Assembly (NCBI RefSeq): GCF_018403325.1
Contig: NZ_BOSL01000018.1
Coordinates: 15,312-79,311, forward strand
DNA: 64,000 nucleotides
Direction of reading: 5' to 3'
From: Paenibacillus vini
GTDB taxonomy: Bacteria > Bacillota > Bacilli > Paenibacillales > Paenibacillaceae
Part shown: positions 33,706 to 42,305 of the stretch, piece after piece
How positions within the stretch are numbered: position 1 is the first letter of the stretch
Layout of the letters: each line of letters begins with the position of its first letter
Program-made: the position numbers and the translations under genes
The notes under the pieces: generated by a model
What the model was told of the DNA's origin: nothing
The model's input: the letters and a program-made list of their open reading frames with translations, nothing else
The model's database searches: none

Positions 33706-35066
33706 TTATTTACCGAGTTTATCGACGGATGCCTGCGCCTGCTGCTTGTATTTTTCGGCTGTAGCGGTGACGGATTGGTTGTTCACGATAATGTCTTCCA
33801 CAAAAGTATTCGTTGGATAATCCGGATAGGCTTCGTCCAAGGTAATGACGCCTGTTCCCTTAATGTGCTGGAGAATCATATCGATGTCTTCCTGATTGCC
33901 GTACATGCTTTCCAGATAATCCTGCCCCGGATATTCCTCGGTCGGCGGGAAATCGAACGTTTCTTCATAAGCCTGGTATACGGCGGCCGCATCCTTCACG
34001 CCTTTAGGGATGAATTTGGCGGATGCTGATGTATTCGCATAGGTTTGTTCCGATGATCCTTGCGGCCCGTTCGGGAAAGGTACGATCCCGATGTCGAAGG
34101 TCAAGTCGCCGAGCATCCATTCCGCTGCAGGGAACATCGCCACATTGCCGTCTTTAAACGTGTTTGTTTCTTCCCAATTTGTTTTATTGCCTGTTTTAAC
34201 CCGAACGACTTTGTCGACATTATATAAACGGTTCACGAATTCCGCAGCTTCAATGGTACGCGGATCGGACAACATTTCTTTTGCGTTTTGGGAATCCACG
34301 GTCACTCCGCCGTTGGCCGCCGTAAAATGCTTCACAGCGTCAATGGCCCACCCGGAAAATCCCCAAACATCGGTTTTTCCGTCATTGTCCGTATCCTTGG
34401 TTGCCTGTTTGGCGATTTCCAAAAATTTATCCCAGTTCCATTCTCCTTTACTGTAGATCTCCTGAAGATCCGGAAGGCCCAGCTTTTTGAACAATTCCCG
34501 GTTATAGTGGATCCCGGCCCAAGGGAGATCGGATTGTCGAAAGCATACTCTCCGCCTGCGATCGCAGGGTATTTCGTCTGCAGATTGCCCTCGTTGTTTA
34601 TATTGTTTTTGTCTGTCGTAAACTCGCTGATCTGAAGGAGCTGCCCTTTCAAAATGGCAGGCAATGCCGATTTATATTCCATTTGTACGATATCGGCGAA
34701 CGGCTCACCGGCCAGAACGCTCGTCGTAAATTTGTTCATGTATTCCTCAAACGGAATGTTCACGAATTCAAATTTGCAGTTATATTTTTTTTCGACCTCG
34801 GCAATTTTTTCAAGGCGCGCTTTGTCGCCCGCAGTTGCGCCGGCTGGCTTTAAATCCCACCATGCCGCAACCTTAATGATTCGTCCGCCCAAATCGACCG
34901 GAGGCTCCTCCGACGGTTCAGGCTCGGCCGTATTCTGCGGAGTCGTGTTGGTTGATTCGGGAGACGGCGCCGGCTGACTCTGTGACGTATTATTGCCGCC
35001 GCCGCAAGCGGAAAGCAGAAAAACAAAGCAGAACAACAGCAAAGAAAGCCCTTTCAATTTCTTCAT
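33706..35066 (-). pseudogene. Family-1 solute-binding lipoprotein, broken by a frameshift
   Basis: The front part begins at ATG 35066 with signal and lipobox (L-L-S-A-C) and a Ser/Pro/Thr tether, then 'IIKVAAWWDLKPAGATAGDKARLEKIAEVEKKYNCKFEFV'. It reads correctly to about 'YAFDNPISLG' near 34524, then shifts frame. The rest continues in another frame from about 34517 as 'IHYNRELFKKLGLPDLQEIYSKGEWNWDKFLEIAKQ' to the stop at 33706. Joined, it would be about 450 residues, normal for a sugar-binding lipoprotein. A loss of one base, or of four (one TGGG copy), explains the break. Without repair the front part alone ends at 34332 and would not fold. It could be a true mutation or a sequencing error. 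It heads the long transport operon. Confidence 0.85.
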
Positions 35067-35136
35067 TGTGAAAACCTCCCATTTGTTCTATAGATTCTAC
35101 CTTCATGAAACCCCTCTTACATTTCAAACCAAACGA

Positions 35137-35191
35137 ATAACAAAAATAACATAATAAAAACAAGTTATTGATAATCACCTCATTTTGTTAT
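35137..35191. promoter_or_regulatory. Candidate operator: ATAAC/GTTAT repeat cluster before the transport operon
   Basis: ATAAC occurs at 35137 and 35146 (spaced nine) and the inverse GTTAT at 35164 and 35187. The 14-base word at 35137-35150 is the exact inverse of that at 20954-20967. It lies 70-125 bases upstream of the start at 35066, where an operator for the adjacent LacI-type regulator, or for the YesN-like one, would be expected. Confidence 0.5.
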
Positions 35192-35283
35192 TGCCGTTTG
35201 GAAAATAATATACAACCAACCAACTAATTCGTCAATAAATAATTATGATAACAGAAGCGGTTTTATGCTAACATGTCCGTGAG

Positions 35284-35328
35284 AATAAAAAGAAAGCCCC
35301 AACGACAACATGTCGTTAGGGCTTTCTT
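35284..35328. terminator. Terminator of the LacI-type gene
   Basis: AGAAAGCCCcAACGACA (about 35291-35307) pairs with TGTCGTTaGGGCTTTCT (35311-35327) almost fully. On the minus strand the hairpin is followed by TTTTTATT. T-rich sequence on both sides could make it bidirectional. Confidence 0.85.
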
Positions 35329-35343
35329 CTATTTTAGTTTTGC

Positions 35344-36378
35344 TTATATTTCTTGATCTTTGTTAAATACGGAATTATCTTTTAAAATAACTTCTCCCTG
35401 GATGAGCAGCTTCTCGAAATTAGATTGAGGATTGGCCATTCGCCATAAAAGCTTGTCTACTGCACGCATGCCGAGAAGCTCTTTGCTGACATCCACGGTA
35501 GCTAGCAGCGGCAACGATTCGTCGGTGTTGTCGAATCCGGTGATCTGCACCTGGCCGGGAACATCAATTCCCAGCTTTTGTAGTGCTTCCATGACGAATA
35601 GAGCTGTCGTGTCATTCGTGCAGACAAACACCTCGGGCAATTCATAGGATGCCACGACTTTGGGGATCGCTTCGTGAATATGGGCGATTTCCGGACCGAT
35701 CAGTTCGGGAATCTGCTCCTGTTTCAGCTTGTGATCCTCCAGCACCGACTTGAATCCGATCCAGCGTTCGTAGAAGCTTTGAGCATATCCTATCAGTCCT
35801 ACAAACTGGAAGTTTTTATATCCTTTGCTGACCAGCTTGACCATCATTTCTCTCATACAGTGAAAATTATCCGCAAACACGGCATCCGCCTGAAAGGCCG
35901 GATCCTGATGATCCACCATAACTACGGGAATTTCCAGCTTTTTGATGTCTAGCAAAATCTGTGTCGATACGGCTCCGATCGTGACGATGCCGCCGATAGC
36001 CTTCGGGTTGAGCAAGGAAAACATATGCTCGCCGGAAGGCTCCGTGAGCGTAAGAATGTCCGCCCCTCTCTGATTCAGTCGCGCGGAGATTCCGTTAAAA
36101 ACCGGTCCCCAATAAAGTGAATCCGCGTCCTGGTAGCGGACATTGGGAAACAGCACAAGAATAGCGCCGGAATGAGCTTCTCCTTCCGTGTAGGTTGGAG
36201 AGCTTTGGAGCATGGCCGATTTGCCTGTATCCTTAAAGTATCCAAGCTGTCCCGCGGCCTTCAAAATCATCTCTCTCGTCTGGGTGCTGACTCCCGACTT
36301 CCCCGAGAGAGCGCGTGAAACGGCAAACTTGGAAACACCGGAAAAATCTGCGATTTCTTGTATAGTTACTTTTTTCAT
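35344..36378 (-). CDS. LacI-family transcriptional regulator
   Basis: 344 residues, ATG 36378 after AGGTTGAT. The N-terminal HTH is typical: 'TIQEIADFSGVSKFAVSRALSGKSGVSTQTREMILKAAGQLGYF'. The remainder is a periplasmic-binding-like effector domain ('IGGIVTIGAVSTQILLDIKKLEIPVVMVDHQDPAFQADAVFADN', 'VFVCTNDTTALFVMEALQKLGIDVPGQVQITGFDNTDESL'). It has its own terminator and precedes the transport operon on the same strand, so it probably represses that operon until a sugar binds. Its operator is not proven; see the ATAAC/GTTAT clusters. Confidence 0.93.
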   Translation of the reverse strand: MKKVTIQEIADFSGVSKFAVSRALSGKSGVSTQTREMILKAAGQLGYFKDTGKSAMLQSSPTYTEGEAHSGAILVLFPNVRYQDADSLYWGPVFNGISARLNQRGADILTLTEPSGEHMFSLLNPKAIGGIVTIGAVSTQILLDIKKLEIPVVMVDHQDPAFQADAVFADNFHCMREMMVKLVSKGYKNFQFVGLIGYAQSFYERWIGFKSVLEDHKLKQEQIPELIGPEIAHIHEAIPKVVASYELPEVFVCTNDTTALFVMEALQKLGIDVPGQVQITGFDNTDESLPLLATVDVSKELLGMRAVDKLLWRMANPQSNFEKLLIQGEVILKDNSVFNKDQEI

Positions 36379-36500
36379 AATATCAACCTACTTGACGGCA
36401 TATTTATTCACCAACTGCAAGCCTGTTAGCTTTCGTTAGGTTGATTCCATAATAACATGGATGGAACATAAAGCAAAATACAGATTTCACAATGTTTCTA

Positions 36501-37322
36501 TCAGTTTCCCGCACTCTCATACCGCCGCAGGCCGATTCGCAGAATCAGCAAGGCCAGACCGACGAAATAGGCCGCTACCAGCGGACTGAACCAGCCCCAA
36601 TAGCTCCAAGGCTCCTTACCGAACATGGCGGCCGCCGGAAAGAAACTGACGAATGCAAACGGCACGATGATCGAAATAAAGAGCTGCAGGCCCAGCGAGA
36701 AAATCGTGATCGGATATTTGGCGAACTCGCCCAAATTATGGACCATGATCGGGAAGGCGTTCCCGCTGCTGCGGATCCAGAAGGCGGAGCAGTTCGCCGC
36801 CAGATTGATAGCCACCCGGATCGTCATCGCGGAAGCAAACAGCAAAACGGCCATAACGATGGTCTGAAGGTTCCAGGCGATGTCGATATGGGACAAAGAA
36901 ATAGCGATAATGCTTCCGCCGATTAGAATATTTCCTAATCCGTTCATGCCGATCCCCGTACAAAAAATTTGCAGCACGATCGGAACCGGCCGCACCAGAT
37001 AACGGTCCAGTTCGCCCATATTGACCAGCCGGAGCATCCGCCAGGTCCCCTCGAAGAATAGAGAGCCTACCCCCTCCGACACATAAATGGCGGCATACAT
37101 AAAAGCAACCTCCCAAAGTCCCCAGCCTTGAATATCCGGAATTCGGGAGAATACGACCCACAGGAACAAAAACCCCGTAATCTGGGTCATCGCCGCGGCA
37201 CCGATCATGATATAGAAATCGGCGGAGTATTCCATCATCGCTTTTAACTGCTGGCTGTACAAACGCCAGTATAGATACAAAATTCGCCAGGGCGAATTTT
37301 TCACCCGTATATTACTCTCCAT
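36501..37322 (-). CDS. ABC-2 type permease (DUF990-like)
   Basis: 273 residues from ATG 37322 after GGGGGGTAACGG, four bases past the preceding stop. Six hydrophobic helices; the pattern 'YSADFYIMIGAAAMTQITGFLFLWVVF', then 'NMGELDRYLVRPVPIVLQIFCTGIG', matches the DUF990 family of ABC-2 exporter subunits. It forms a three-gene unit with the ATPase and the other permease. The substrate is unknown; relatives export lipids, peptides or antibiotics. Confidence 0.85.
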   Translation of the reverse strand: MESNIRVKNSPWRILYLYWRLYSQQLKAMMEYSADFYIMIGAAAMTQITGFLFLWVVFSRIPDIQGWGLWEVAFMYAAIYVSEGVGSLFFEGTWRMLRLVNMGELDRYLVRPVPIVLQIFCTGIGMNGLGNILIGGSIIAISLSHIDIAWNLQTIVMAVLLFASAMTIRVAINLAANCSAFWIRSSGNAFPIMVHNLGEFAKYPITIFSLGLQLFISIIVPFAFVSFFPAAAMFGKEPWSYWGWFSPLVAAYFVGLALLILRIGLRRYESAGN

Positions 37323-37326
37323 TCCG

Positions 37327-38133
37327 TTACCCCCCATGAATCGTAATTTGTCGGACGGCCCGGGACCACATCCATTTGCCGAGCAGCCAGAGCAGAACGA
37401 TCCATACCCATTGGATAGCGATCAGTTGAAGCGCATCGGTTCCCGCCGTCATACCGAGGCCGATGGTGACTGGCGTATTGACGATACCTTGGAACGGCAG
37501 CACCATGGCGGTCGATTGCAGCCAACCCGGGAAAAACGCCAGCGGCACAAGCGCTCCCGACAGCAGGTTCGTAATGGATGTCCTAGCCCAGTATATGCCG
37601 AAGCTGCTCGTAGTCCAGAAGCAAAGCAGGGCCGACAAGTAAACGATGCTGAACTTTAACAGAATCGAGGACACGATGCTGAACGCGAACAACAGAAGGG
37701 TGCCTGCATCGTGCGGCAAGGAAATACCGAACGTGAAAATCGCCGCAAGCCCGATCAAAATGCAACTGAGCAATCCCTCCAACACGCAGGAACCAAGCGT
37801 TTCTGCGAGACGGGCTTTCTGGAACTGGATCGGACGCAGCAGGTCCATCATGACGCTGCCGTCGATGATTTTGCTCGTAATGCTGGATTCCGAGTAATAA
37901 GAAAGCATGGAATTGACGAAAAAGGTTACCAGCAGGTAGGCCTGCATCTGACTCCAAGTGAAGCCGGAAAGCTGGTCCTGACCCGTGTAAATGGCTTGCC
38001 AAAGACAATACATGGCGATCAGCCCGATAAAGCTAGCGAGAAAATTCAGTATAAATGAGAGCCGGTAAGCAAGCGTGTTCTGCATGGAGCAACGCGCCAA
38101 AGAAACATATTTTTTGAAGGCCGGTGCGATCAA
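37327..38133 (-). CDS. ABC-2 type permease (DUF990-like)
   Basis: 268 residues. It begins with TTG at 38133, which directly follows the TGA of the ATPase gene and has GGGGAG seven bases before it. Six helices; 'GSVMMDLLRPIQFQKARLAETLGSCVLEGLL' is the counterpart of the conserved 'D-LLRP' loop in the partner permease. The two DUF990 subunits should form the membrane pore driven by the ATPase. Confidence 0.85.
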   Translation of the reverse strand: MIAPAFKKYVSLARCSMQNTLAYRLSFILNFLASFIGLIAMYCLWQAIYTGQDQLSGFTWSQMQAYLLVTFFVNSMLSYYSESSITSKIIDGSVMMDLLRPIQFQKARLAETLGSCVLEGLLSCILIGLAAIFTFGISLPHDAGTLLLFAFSIVSSILLKFSIVYLSALLCFWTTSSFGIYWARTSITNLLSGALVPLAFFPGWLQSTAMVLPFQGIVNTPVTIGLGMTAGTDALQLIAIQWVWIVLLWLLGKWMWSRAVRQITIHGG

Positions 38134-39189
38134 TCAAGCACTCCCCTTCCCCGCTGCGGACAGGGCGGCTGAATCCAGTTTGCCGTCGTAGACGCGGCGG
38201 ATGATCTCTTCGATGCTCGGTTCGTCAATGCGGAAATCGACCACTTCTCCGCGGCTCATCACCCGCTTGACGATATCGCTTGCCGTGCAGCGGAAGCGGT
38301 CGAAACGGATGGATAAATCCGTATCCGAACTAGCTTCCAGCGAATCTCCGGACCGTTTCACCTGGATTTCCGGCAACCCGCGGAACAACTCTTCCGCATC
38401 CGGGATCGGCGAACTTAATTGCATATGTATTGTCCGTTCTCTGGCAAACTCGTCCTTGACCTCCTGAAGCTTGCCGTCATAAATGATCCGGCCCTGATCG
38501 ATAATGACCAGCCGCTCGCACAGATCCTCGATATCCCCGAGATCATGCGTGGTCAGCAGCATCGTCGTCCCCTTGCTCCGGTTCATTTCCTTGATAAAAT
38601 CGCGGATCCGGTGCTTTACCGCAACGTCCAGCCCGATCGTAGGCTCGTCAAGGTAGACGATCTTCGGATCGTGCAGCAGCGCTGCGGCCAGGTCGGCCCG
38701 CATGCGTTGCCCGAGCGAGAGTTTCCGGGCCGATAAATGCAGGAACGAATCCATGCCTAGCAGTTCCGTGAAGACATCCAAGTTTTTCTTGAACCGGTCC
38801 GTCGGCACCTGATAAATATCTCTTAGCAAGCTGAGCGATTCCCGGACCGGGATATCCCACCATAACTGCGTCCGCTGGCCAAATACTGCACCGATCCGCT
38901 GGGCGTTCTCCATCCTCTGCTTGTAAGGAACCCGTCCGTCAACGATGATCTCTCCGCCGGAAGGTACCAATACCCCGCTCAGCATTTTAATCGTTGTCGA
39001 TTTTCCCGCTCCGTTCGGGCCGACGTACGCTACCGTCTCCCCTTCCTCGATCTTCAGGTCAATCCCTTCCACCGCATACTTGTCTCTATAACGCTGGGTA
39101 AATAAATGTTTTACCGCGCCGGCCAATCCGGGATCTTTTACCGCCTGGCGGAACACTTTTTGCAGTCCCTTTGTCTCGATTAAGCTCAA
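38134..39189 (-). CDS. ABC transporter ATP-binding protein
   Basis: 351 residues, beginning with TTG at 39189 after GGGGAGGA. Walker A 'GPNGAGKSTT' (about 55-64), signature 'LSLGQRMRADLAAALLHDP', Walker B 'KIVYLDEPTIGLD', switch 'LLTTHD'. A C-terminal tail of about 100 residues follows the nucleotide-binding domain. The N-terminal 'HLFTQRYRDKYAVEGIDLKIEEGE' is typical of ATPases paired with DUF990 permeases. First gene of the three-gene exporter operon, divergent from the AraC gene. Confidence 0.93.
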   Translation of the reverse strand: MSLIETKGLQKVFRQAVKDPGLAGAVKHLFTQRYRDKYAVEGIDLKIEEGETVAYVGPNGAGKSTTIKMLSGVLVPSGGEIIVDGRVPYKQRMENAQRIGAVFGQRTQLWWDIPVRESLSLLRDIYQVPTDRFKKNLDVFTELLGMDSFLHLSARKLSLGQRMRADLAAALLHDPKIVYLDEPTIGLDVAVKHRIRDFIKEMNRSKGTTMLLTTHDLGDIEDLCERLVIIDQGRIIYDGKLQEVKDEFARERTIHMQLSSPIPDAEELFRGLPEIQVKRSGDSLEASSDTDLSIRFDRFRCTASDIVKRVMSRGEVVDFRIDEPSIEEIIRRVYDGKLDSAALSAAGKGSA

Positions 39190-39318
39190 GGCTGTCCACT
39201 TCCTCCCCGTATGAATTTTCTTAATCTAAATAACTATATAGCAAAATATTCCTGCTTCCTACCCCATTAATTAGGAAATCTATCACTAGATTTCTTAGAA
39301 TATGAAATCGGCATGAAT

Positions 39319-39347
39319 TAGACAAAAATTGCACTTCCCGCTATGAT
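39319..39347 (+). promoter_or_regulatory. Promoter of the araC-like gene
   Basis: A -35 box TAGACA (39319-39324) and a -10 box TATGAT (39342-39347) are 17 bases apart. GGGAG then lies seven bases before the ATG at 39380. Confidence 0.6.
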
Positions 39348-39379
39348 GTGGGGAAAACCCGCAGTAAGGGAGCCGCCTT

Positions 39380-40207
39380 ATGAAAACTTTTTATCAGAAC
39401 TGGAAACTCGATCAGGAGCTGCCTATGGTGATCCATCAAAGCATCGATCTCTCCTTTTATCCCCATTTTCATGCCGAGGTCGAATTCGTTTACGTGGAGT
39501 CGGGCAGCATTCTGGTTGGAGCAAATGAGGACAAGCGCCTGTTGAAGCAGGGCGATATGGCTATTTTCGGCAGCAACGACATTCATTACTTTGATAGCAA
39601 GGATCTTGCCTCCAACATGATCGTCGTCATTTTTCACCCGGAGCTGGTCGGAAAATCCGTGAGTTGGCCCGGCGATTTTCGTTTTGAATCTCCCTTTATT
39701 CCCGCCGATCAGCCCGGATTGCAAACGGTAAAGGCGATACTGAACCGTATTCTGCGAGAAAAAAAGGAAGCCAAGCCCGGGCACCGGCTGCTCATACAAG
39801 CGAGCTTGCTGGAACTGTGCGCCATAATGCAAAGACACCTGCCTGTTCATGCCCTGGAGCGGGAATCGCAAGAACGGATCGCCACCAGGAAAATAAGAAT
39901 TCAACGGATATTGTCGTTCATTGAAGAGCATTATCAAGAGGATCTTTCTGTCGAAGCGATGTGCGTCCAGTTCGGAATGGAGCCGTCCTATTTTTGTCGC
40001 ATGTTCAAAAAATCGATCGGTATGAACTTCAGAACCTACCTCAATACGATTCGCGTGCTAAATGCTACGAGACGGCTGGAAATCAGTGATGCCAGCATTA
40101 CGGACATCGCATTGGACTGCGGTTTTGGCAGCGTCCGCACCTTTAACCGGGTATATCGGGAGCTTCAAGGCTGCCCGCCTTCCGAGGTTCGCAGAAGAAA
40201 GAATTAG
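39380..40207 (+). CDS. AraC-family transcriptional regulator
   Basis: 275 residues. N-terminal cupin sensing domain (about 20-150): 'LSFYPHFHAEVEFVYVESGSILVGANEDKRLLKQGDMAIFGSNDIHYF'. C-terminal AraC DNA-binding domain (about 175-275): 'IEEHYQEDLSVEAMCVQFGMEPSYFCRMFKKSIGMNFRTYLNTIRVLNATRRL' and 'ITDIALDCGFGSVRTFNRVYRELQGCPPSEVR'. The cupin probably binds a sugar. Its place before the Gfo/Idh-ThuA operon on the same strand suggests it activates it, which fits the poor -35 of that promoter. Confidence 0.93.
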   Translation: MKTFYQNWKLDQELPMVIHQSIDLSFYPHFHAEVEFVYVESGSILVGANEDKRLLKQGDMAIFGSNDIHYFDSKDLASNMIVVIFHPELVGKSVSWPGDFRFESPFIPADQPGLQTVKAILNRILREKKEAKPGHRLLIQASLLELCAIMQRHLPVHALERESQERIATRKIRIQRILSFIEEHYQEDLSVEAMCVQFGMEPSYFCRMFKKSIGMNFRTYLNTIRVLNATRRLEISDASITDIALDCGFGSVRTFNRVYRELQGCPPSEVRRRKN

Positions 40208-40284
40208 TTGATCTCTGAGATAAAAAGTGCATTTTTTGACTATATAACGGCATAAACTGGCGAGAGATTTCGCTGGCTTCTTTC

Positions 40285-40321
40285 TATAATGGACTTACAT
40301 TCATCATTTCAAATTTGAAAT
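40285..40321 (+). promoter_or_regulatory. -10 box and 16-bp palindrome before the Gfo/Idh operon
   Basis: A perfect TATAAT lies at 40285-40290 with no good -35 (GAGAGA at the expected place), as for an activator-dependent promoter. A perfect 16-bp palindrome ATTTCAAATTTGAAAT (40306-40321) follows, about where transcription begins, and may be an operator. GGAGGG precedes the ATG at 40340. Confidence 0.5.
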
Positions 40322-40339
40322 CTTTGATGGAGGGATTCT

Positions 40340-41509
40340 ATGAAGCAACTACGCATCGGAATGGTCGGTTATAAGTTTATGGGAAAAGCCCACAGCAATG
40401 CCTATCGCACGCTGCCCATGTTTTTTCCTGAAGCCGTGAAGCCCGAAATGTCGGTGCTGTGCGGCAGAGACGAGAAAGCCGTCAGTCTTGCGGCCGAGCA
40501 ATTGGGCTGGAGAGAATACGTCACGGACTGGAAGGAGCTTGTTGCCCGGGACGACATCGACCTGATCGACATCAATGCGCCAAGCGACGTCCACAAAGAG
40601 ATCGCACTGGCTGCGGCCAAGGCGGGAAAGCACATTTTTTGTGAAAAACCGTTAGCGCTTACATTAGGCGATTCCCGTGAAATGCTGCAGGCGGCTGAGG
40701 CGGCTGGCGTGCGTCATATGGTCGGGTTTAACTACCGGTTTTCACCGGCGGTCCAGTTGGTCAAAAAGCTGGTCGAAAGCGGCCGCTTGGGGCAAATCTA
40801 TCATTTCAGAGCCTGGTTCCTCCAGGACTGGATTCTGGATCCGGAATTCCCGCTTGTATGGCGGCTGCAAAAAGAGATCGCAGGTTCCGGTTCACACGGC
40901 GACCTTGGAGCGCATCTTATCGATCTTGCCCACTATCTCGTCGGCGACATTCGCGAGGTGATCGGCATGAGCGAGACCTTTATTAAGGAACGGCCGCTGG
41001 CCGACGAGATGACCGGACTCAGCGCCAAGGGCGGCAAGGGTAAAGACGCCCCCAAAGGTCCGGTAACGGTAGACGATGCCACCCTGTTCCTGGCCCGGTT
41101 CGAGAACGGGGCGCTCGGCAGCTTCGAAGCGACGAGGTTTGCCGCCGGACATCGCTCGACCAATTCGTTCGAGATCAACGGAAGCCTCGGCAGCGTCAAG
41201 TTCGATTTCGAACGGATGAATGAGCTCGAAGTCTATTTCACCTCGGACGACGAAGACGTGCAGGGATTCCGGCGCGTTCTGGCTACAGATCCTGCACATG
41301 CCTATGCGGAGGCCTGGTGGCCGCCGGGACATACGATCGGTTTTGAGCACACCTTTATCCACGAGGTGCTGGAACTCGGAGCAGCGATATCGGAAGGCCG
41401 CCAGCCTGAACCGAATTTCCGCGATGGCGTGAAATGTCAGGCCGTGCTGGAGGCGGTGGAACGCTCGGTGAGCGAACGCCGGTGGGTGGACTTATCAGAG
41501 ATGGAATAA
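40340..41509 (+). CDS. Gfo/Idh/MocA-family oxidoreductase
   Basis: 389 residues. The N-terminal Rossmann domain has 'RIGMVGYKFMGKAHSNAYRTLP' (a variant of the G-x-G-x-x-G fold) and the family 'CEKPLAL' lysine motif; a long C-terminal alpha/beta domain follows, with 'GSHGDLGAHLIDLAHYLVGDI' carrying the usual Asp/His pair. Such enzymes oxidise or reduce sugars, inositols or sugar acids with NAD(P). It leads a three-gene group with ThuA and a second Gfo/Idh protein. Substrate unknown. Confidence 0.92.
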   Translation: MKQLRIGMVGYKFMGKAHSNAYRTLPMFFPEAVKPEMSVLCGRDEKAVSLAAEQLGWREYVTDWKELVARDDIDLIDINAPSDVHKEIALAAAKAGKHIFCEKPLALTLGDSREMLQAAEAAGVRHMVGFNYRFSPAVQLVKKLVESGRLGQIYHFRAWFLQDWILDPEFPLVWRLQKEIAGSGSHGDLGAHLIDLAHYLVGDIREVIGMSETFIKERPLADEMTGLSAKGGKGKDAPKGPVTVDDATLFLARFENGALGSFEATRFAAGHRSTNSFEINGSLGSVKFDFERMNELEVYFTSDDEDVQGFRRVLATDPAHAYAEAWWPPGHTIGFEHTFIHEVLELGAAISEGRQPEPNFRDGVKCQAVLEAVERSVSERRWVDLSEME

Positions 41510-41545
41510 GAATGAAATCCGATATATGAAGGAGACCCGATCATC

Positions 41546-42289
41546 ATGAAAAAAGCATTAATCGTCTGGGGAGGCTGGGACGGCCATGAACCGGAGCAGG
41601 TGGCGGATATTTTCGCCGGGGTTCTGCGGGAGCACCGCTTTGACGTTGAAGTCTCGGACACGCTGGAAGCTTATGCGGATGCCGAAAAATTGCTAGGGCT
41701 GGATTTGATCGTTCCGGTCTGGACGATGGGTGAAATTTCGCAGGAGCTTGTCAATAATGTGTCGGCAGCCGTACAGGCTGGGACCGGTCTCGCCGGTTGT
41801 CATGGAGGCATGTGCGATTCGTTCCGTAACAATGTGGACTGGCAGTTCATGACAGGCGGACAATGGGTAGCTCATCCCGGAAACGACGGAGTGGATTACC
41901 AAGTGGAAATCAAGCAAAGCTCCAGCCCGCTGGTCGACGGCATCGAAGATTTTGCCGTGAAGACCGAGCAGTATTATCTGCATGTCGACCCCGCGGTCGA
42001 GGTACTTGCCACGACCCGCTTTCCGGTCGTCGACGGCCCTCACCGCTTCAACAAAGCGGTCGATATGCCGGTCGTGTGGACGAAACGCTGGGGCCACGGA
42101 CGCGTGTACTACAACTCGCTCGGCCATCACGCAGATATCGTTGCGCTGCCGACGGTCAAAGAGCTCATGACGCGAGGCATGCTATGGGCGGCAGATGGCA
42201 AACAACGCGCTATGTCACAGCAAGGGAAAGACTCATCCGCCGGCGGGTTCAGCTACAGCGGGATGGGCGACAGCCAATATGACGCATAA
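41546..42289 (+). CDS. ThuA-domain protein
   Basis: 247 residues, ATG 41546 with GAAGGAG about 12 bases upstream. Signature elements: 'KKALIVWGGWDGHEPEQV', 'LAGCHGGMCDSFRNNVDWQFMTGGQWVAHPG', 'EQYYLHVDP' and 'HGRVYYNSLGHHADI'. This glutamine-amidotransferase-like fold (trehalose utilisation, ThuA) occurs with Gfo/Idh enzymes. In rhizobia ThuA/ThuB take part in trehalose oxidation to keto-sugars, and relatives act on keto-glycosides. The last 30 residues look disordered. The next gene starts 17 bases later. Confidence 0.9.
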   Translation: MKKALIVWGGWDGHEPEQVADIFAGVLREHRFDVEVSDTLEAYADAEKLLGLDLIVPVWTMGEISQELVNNVSAAVQAGTGLAGCHGGMCDSFRNNVDWQFMTGGQWVAHPGNDGVDYQVEIKQSSSPLVDGIEDFAVKTEQYYLHVDPAVEVLATTRFPVVDGPHRFNKAVDMPVVWTKRWGHGRVYYNSLGHHADIVALPTVKELMTRGMLWAADGKQRAMSQQGKDSSAGGFSYSGMGDSQYDA

Positions 42290-42305
42290 AGGGATGGAAC
42301 CGGTT

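Noticed and set aside
35067-35343. Leader peptide or attenuator in the gap between LacI-type and binding-protein genes.
   Set aside because: The only strong hairpin (35284-35328) is a plain terminator of the LacI-type gene; no small frame with a ribosome site is convincing.
39341-39937. Minus-strand open frame of 198 codons opposite the AraC-type gene.
   Set aside because: The plus-strand frame has full cupin and AraC domains and a promoter; the minus frame has none.
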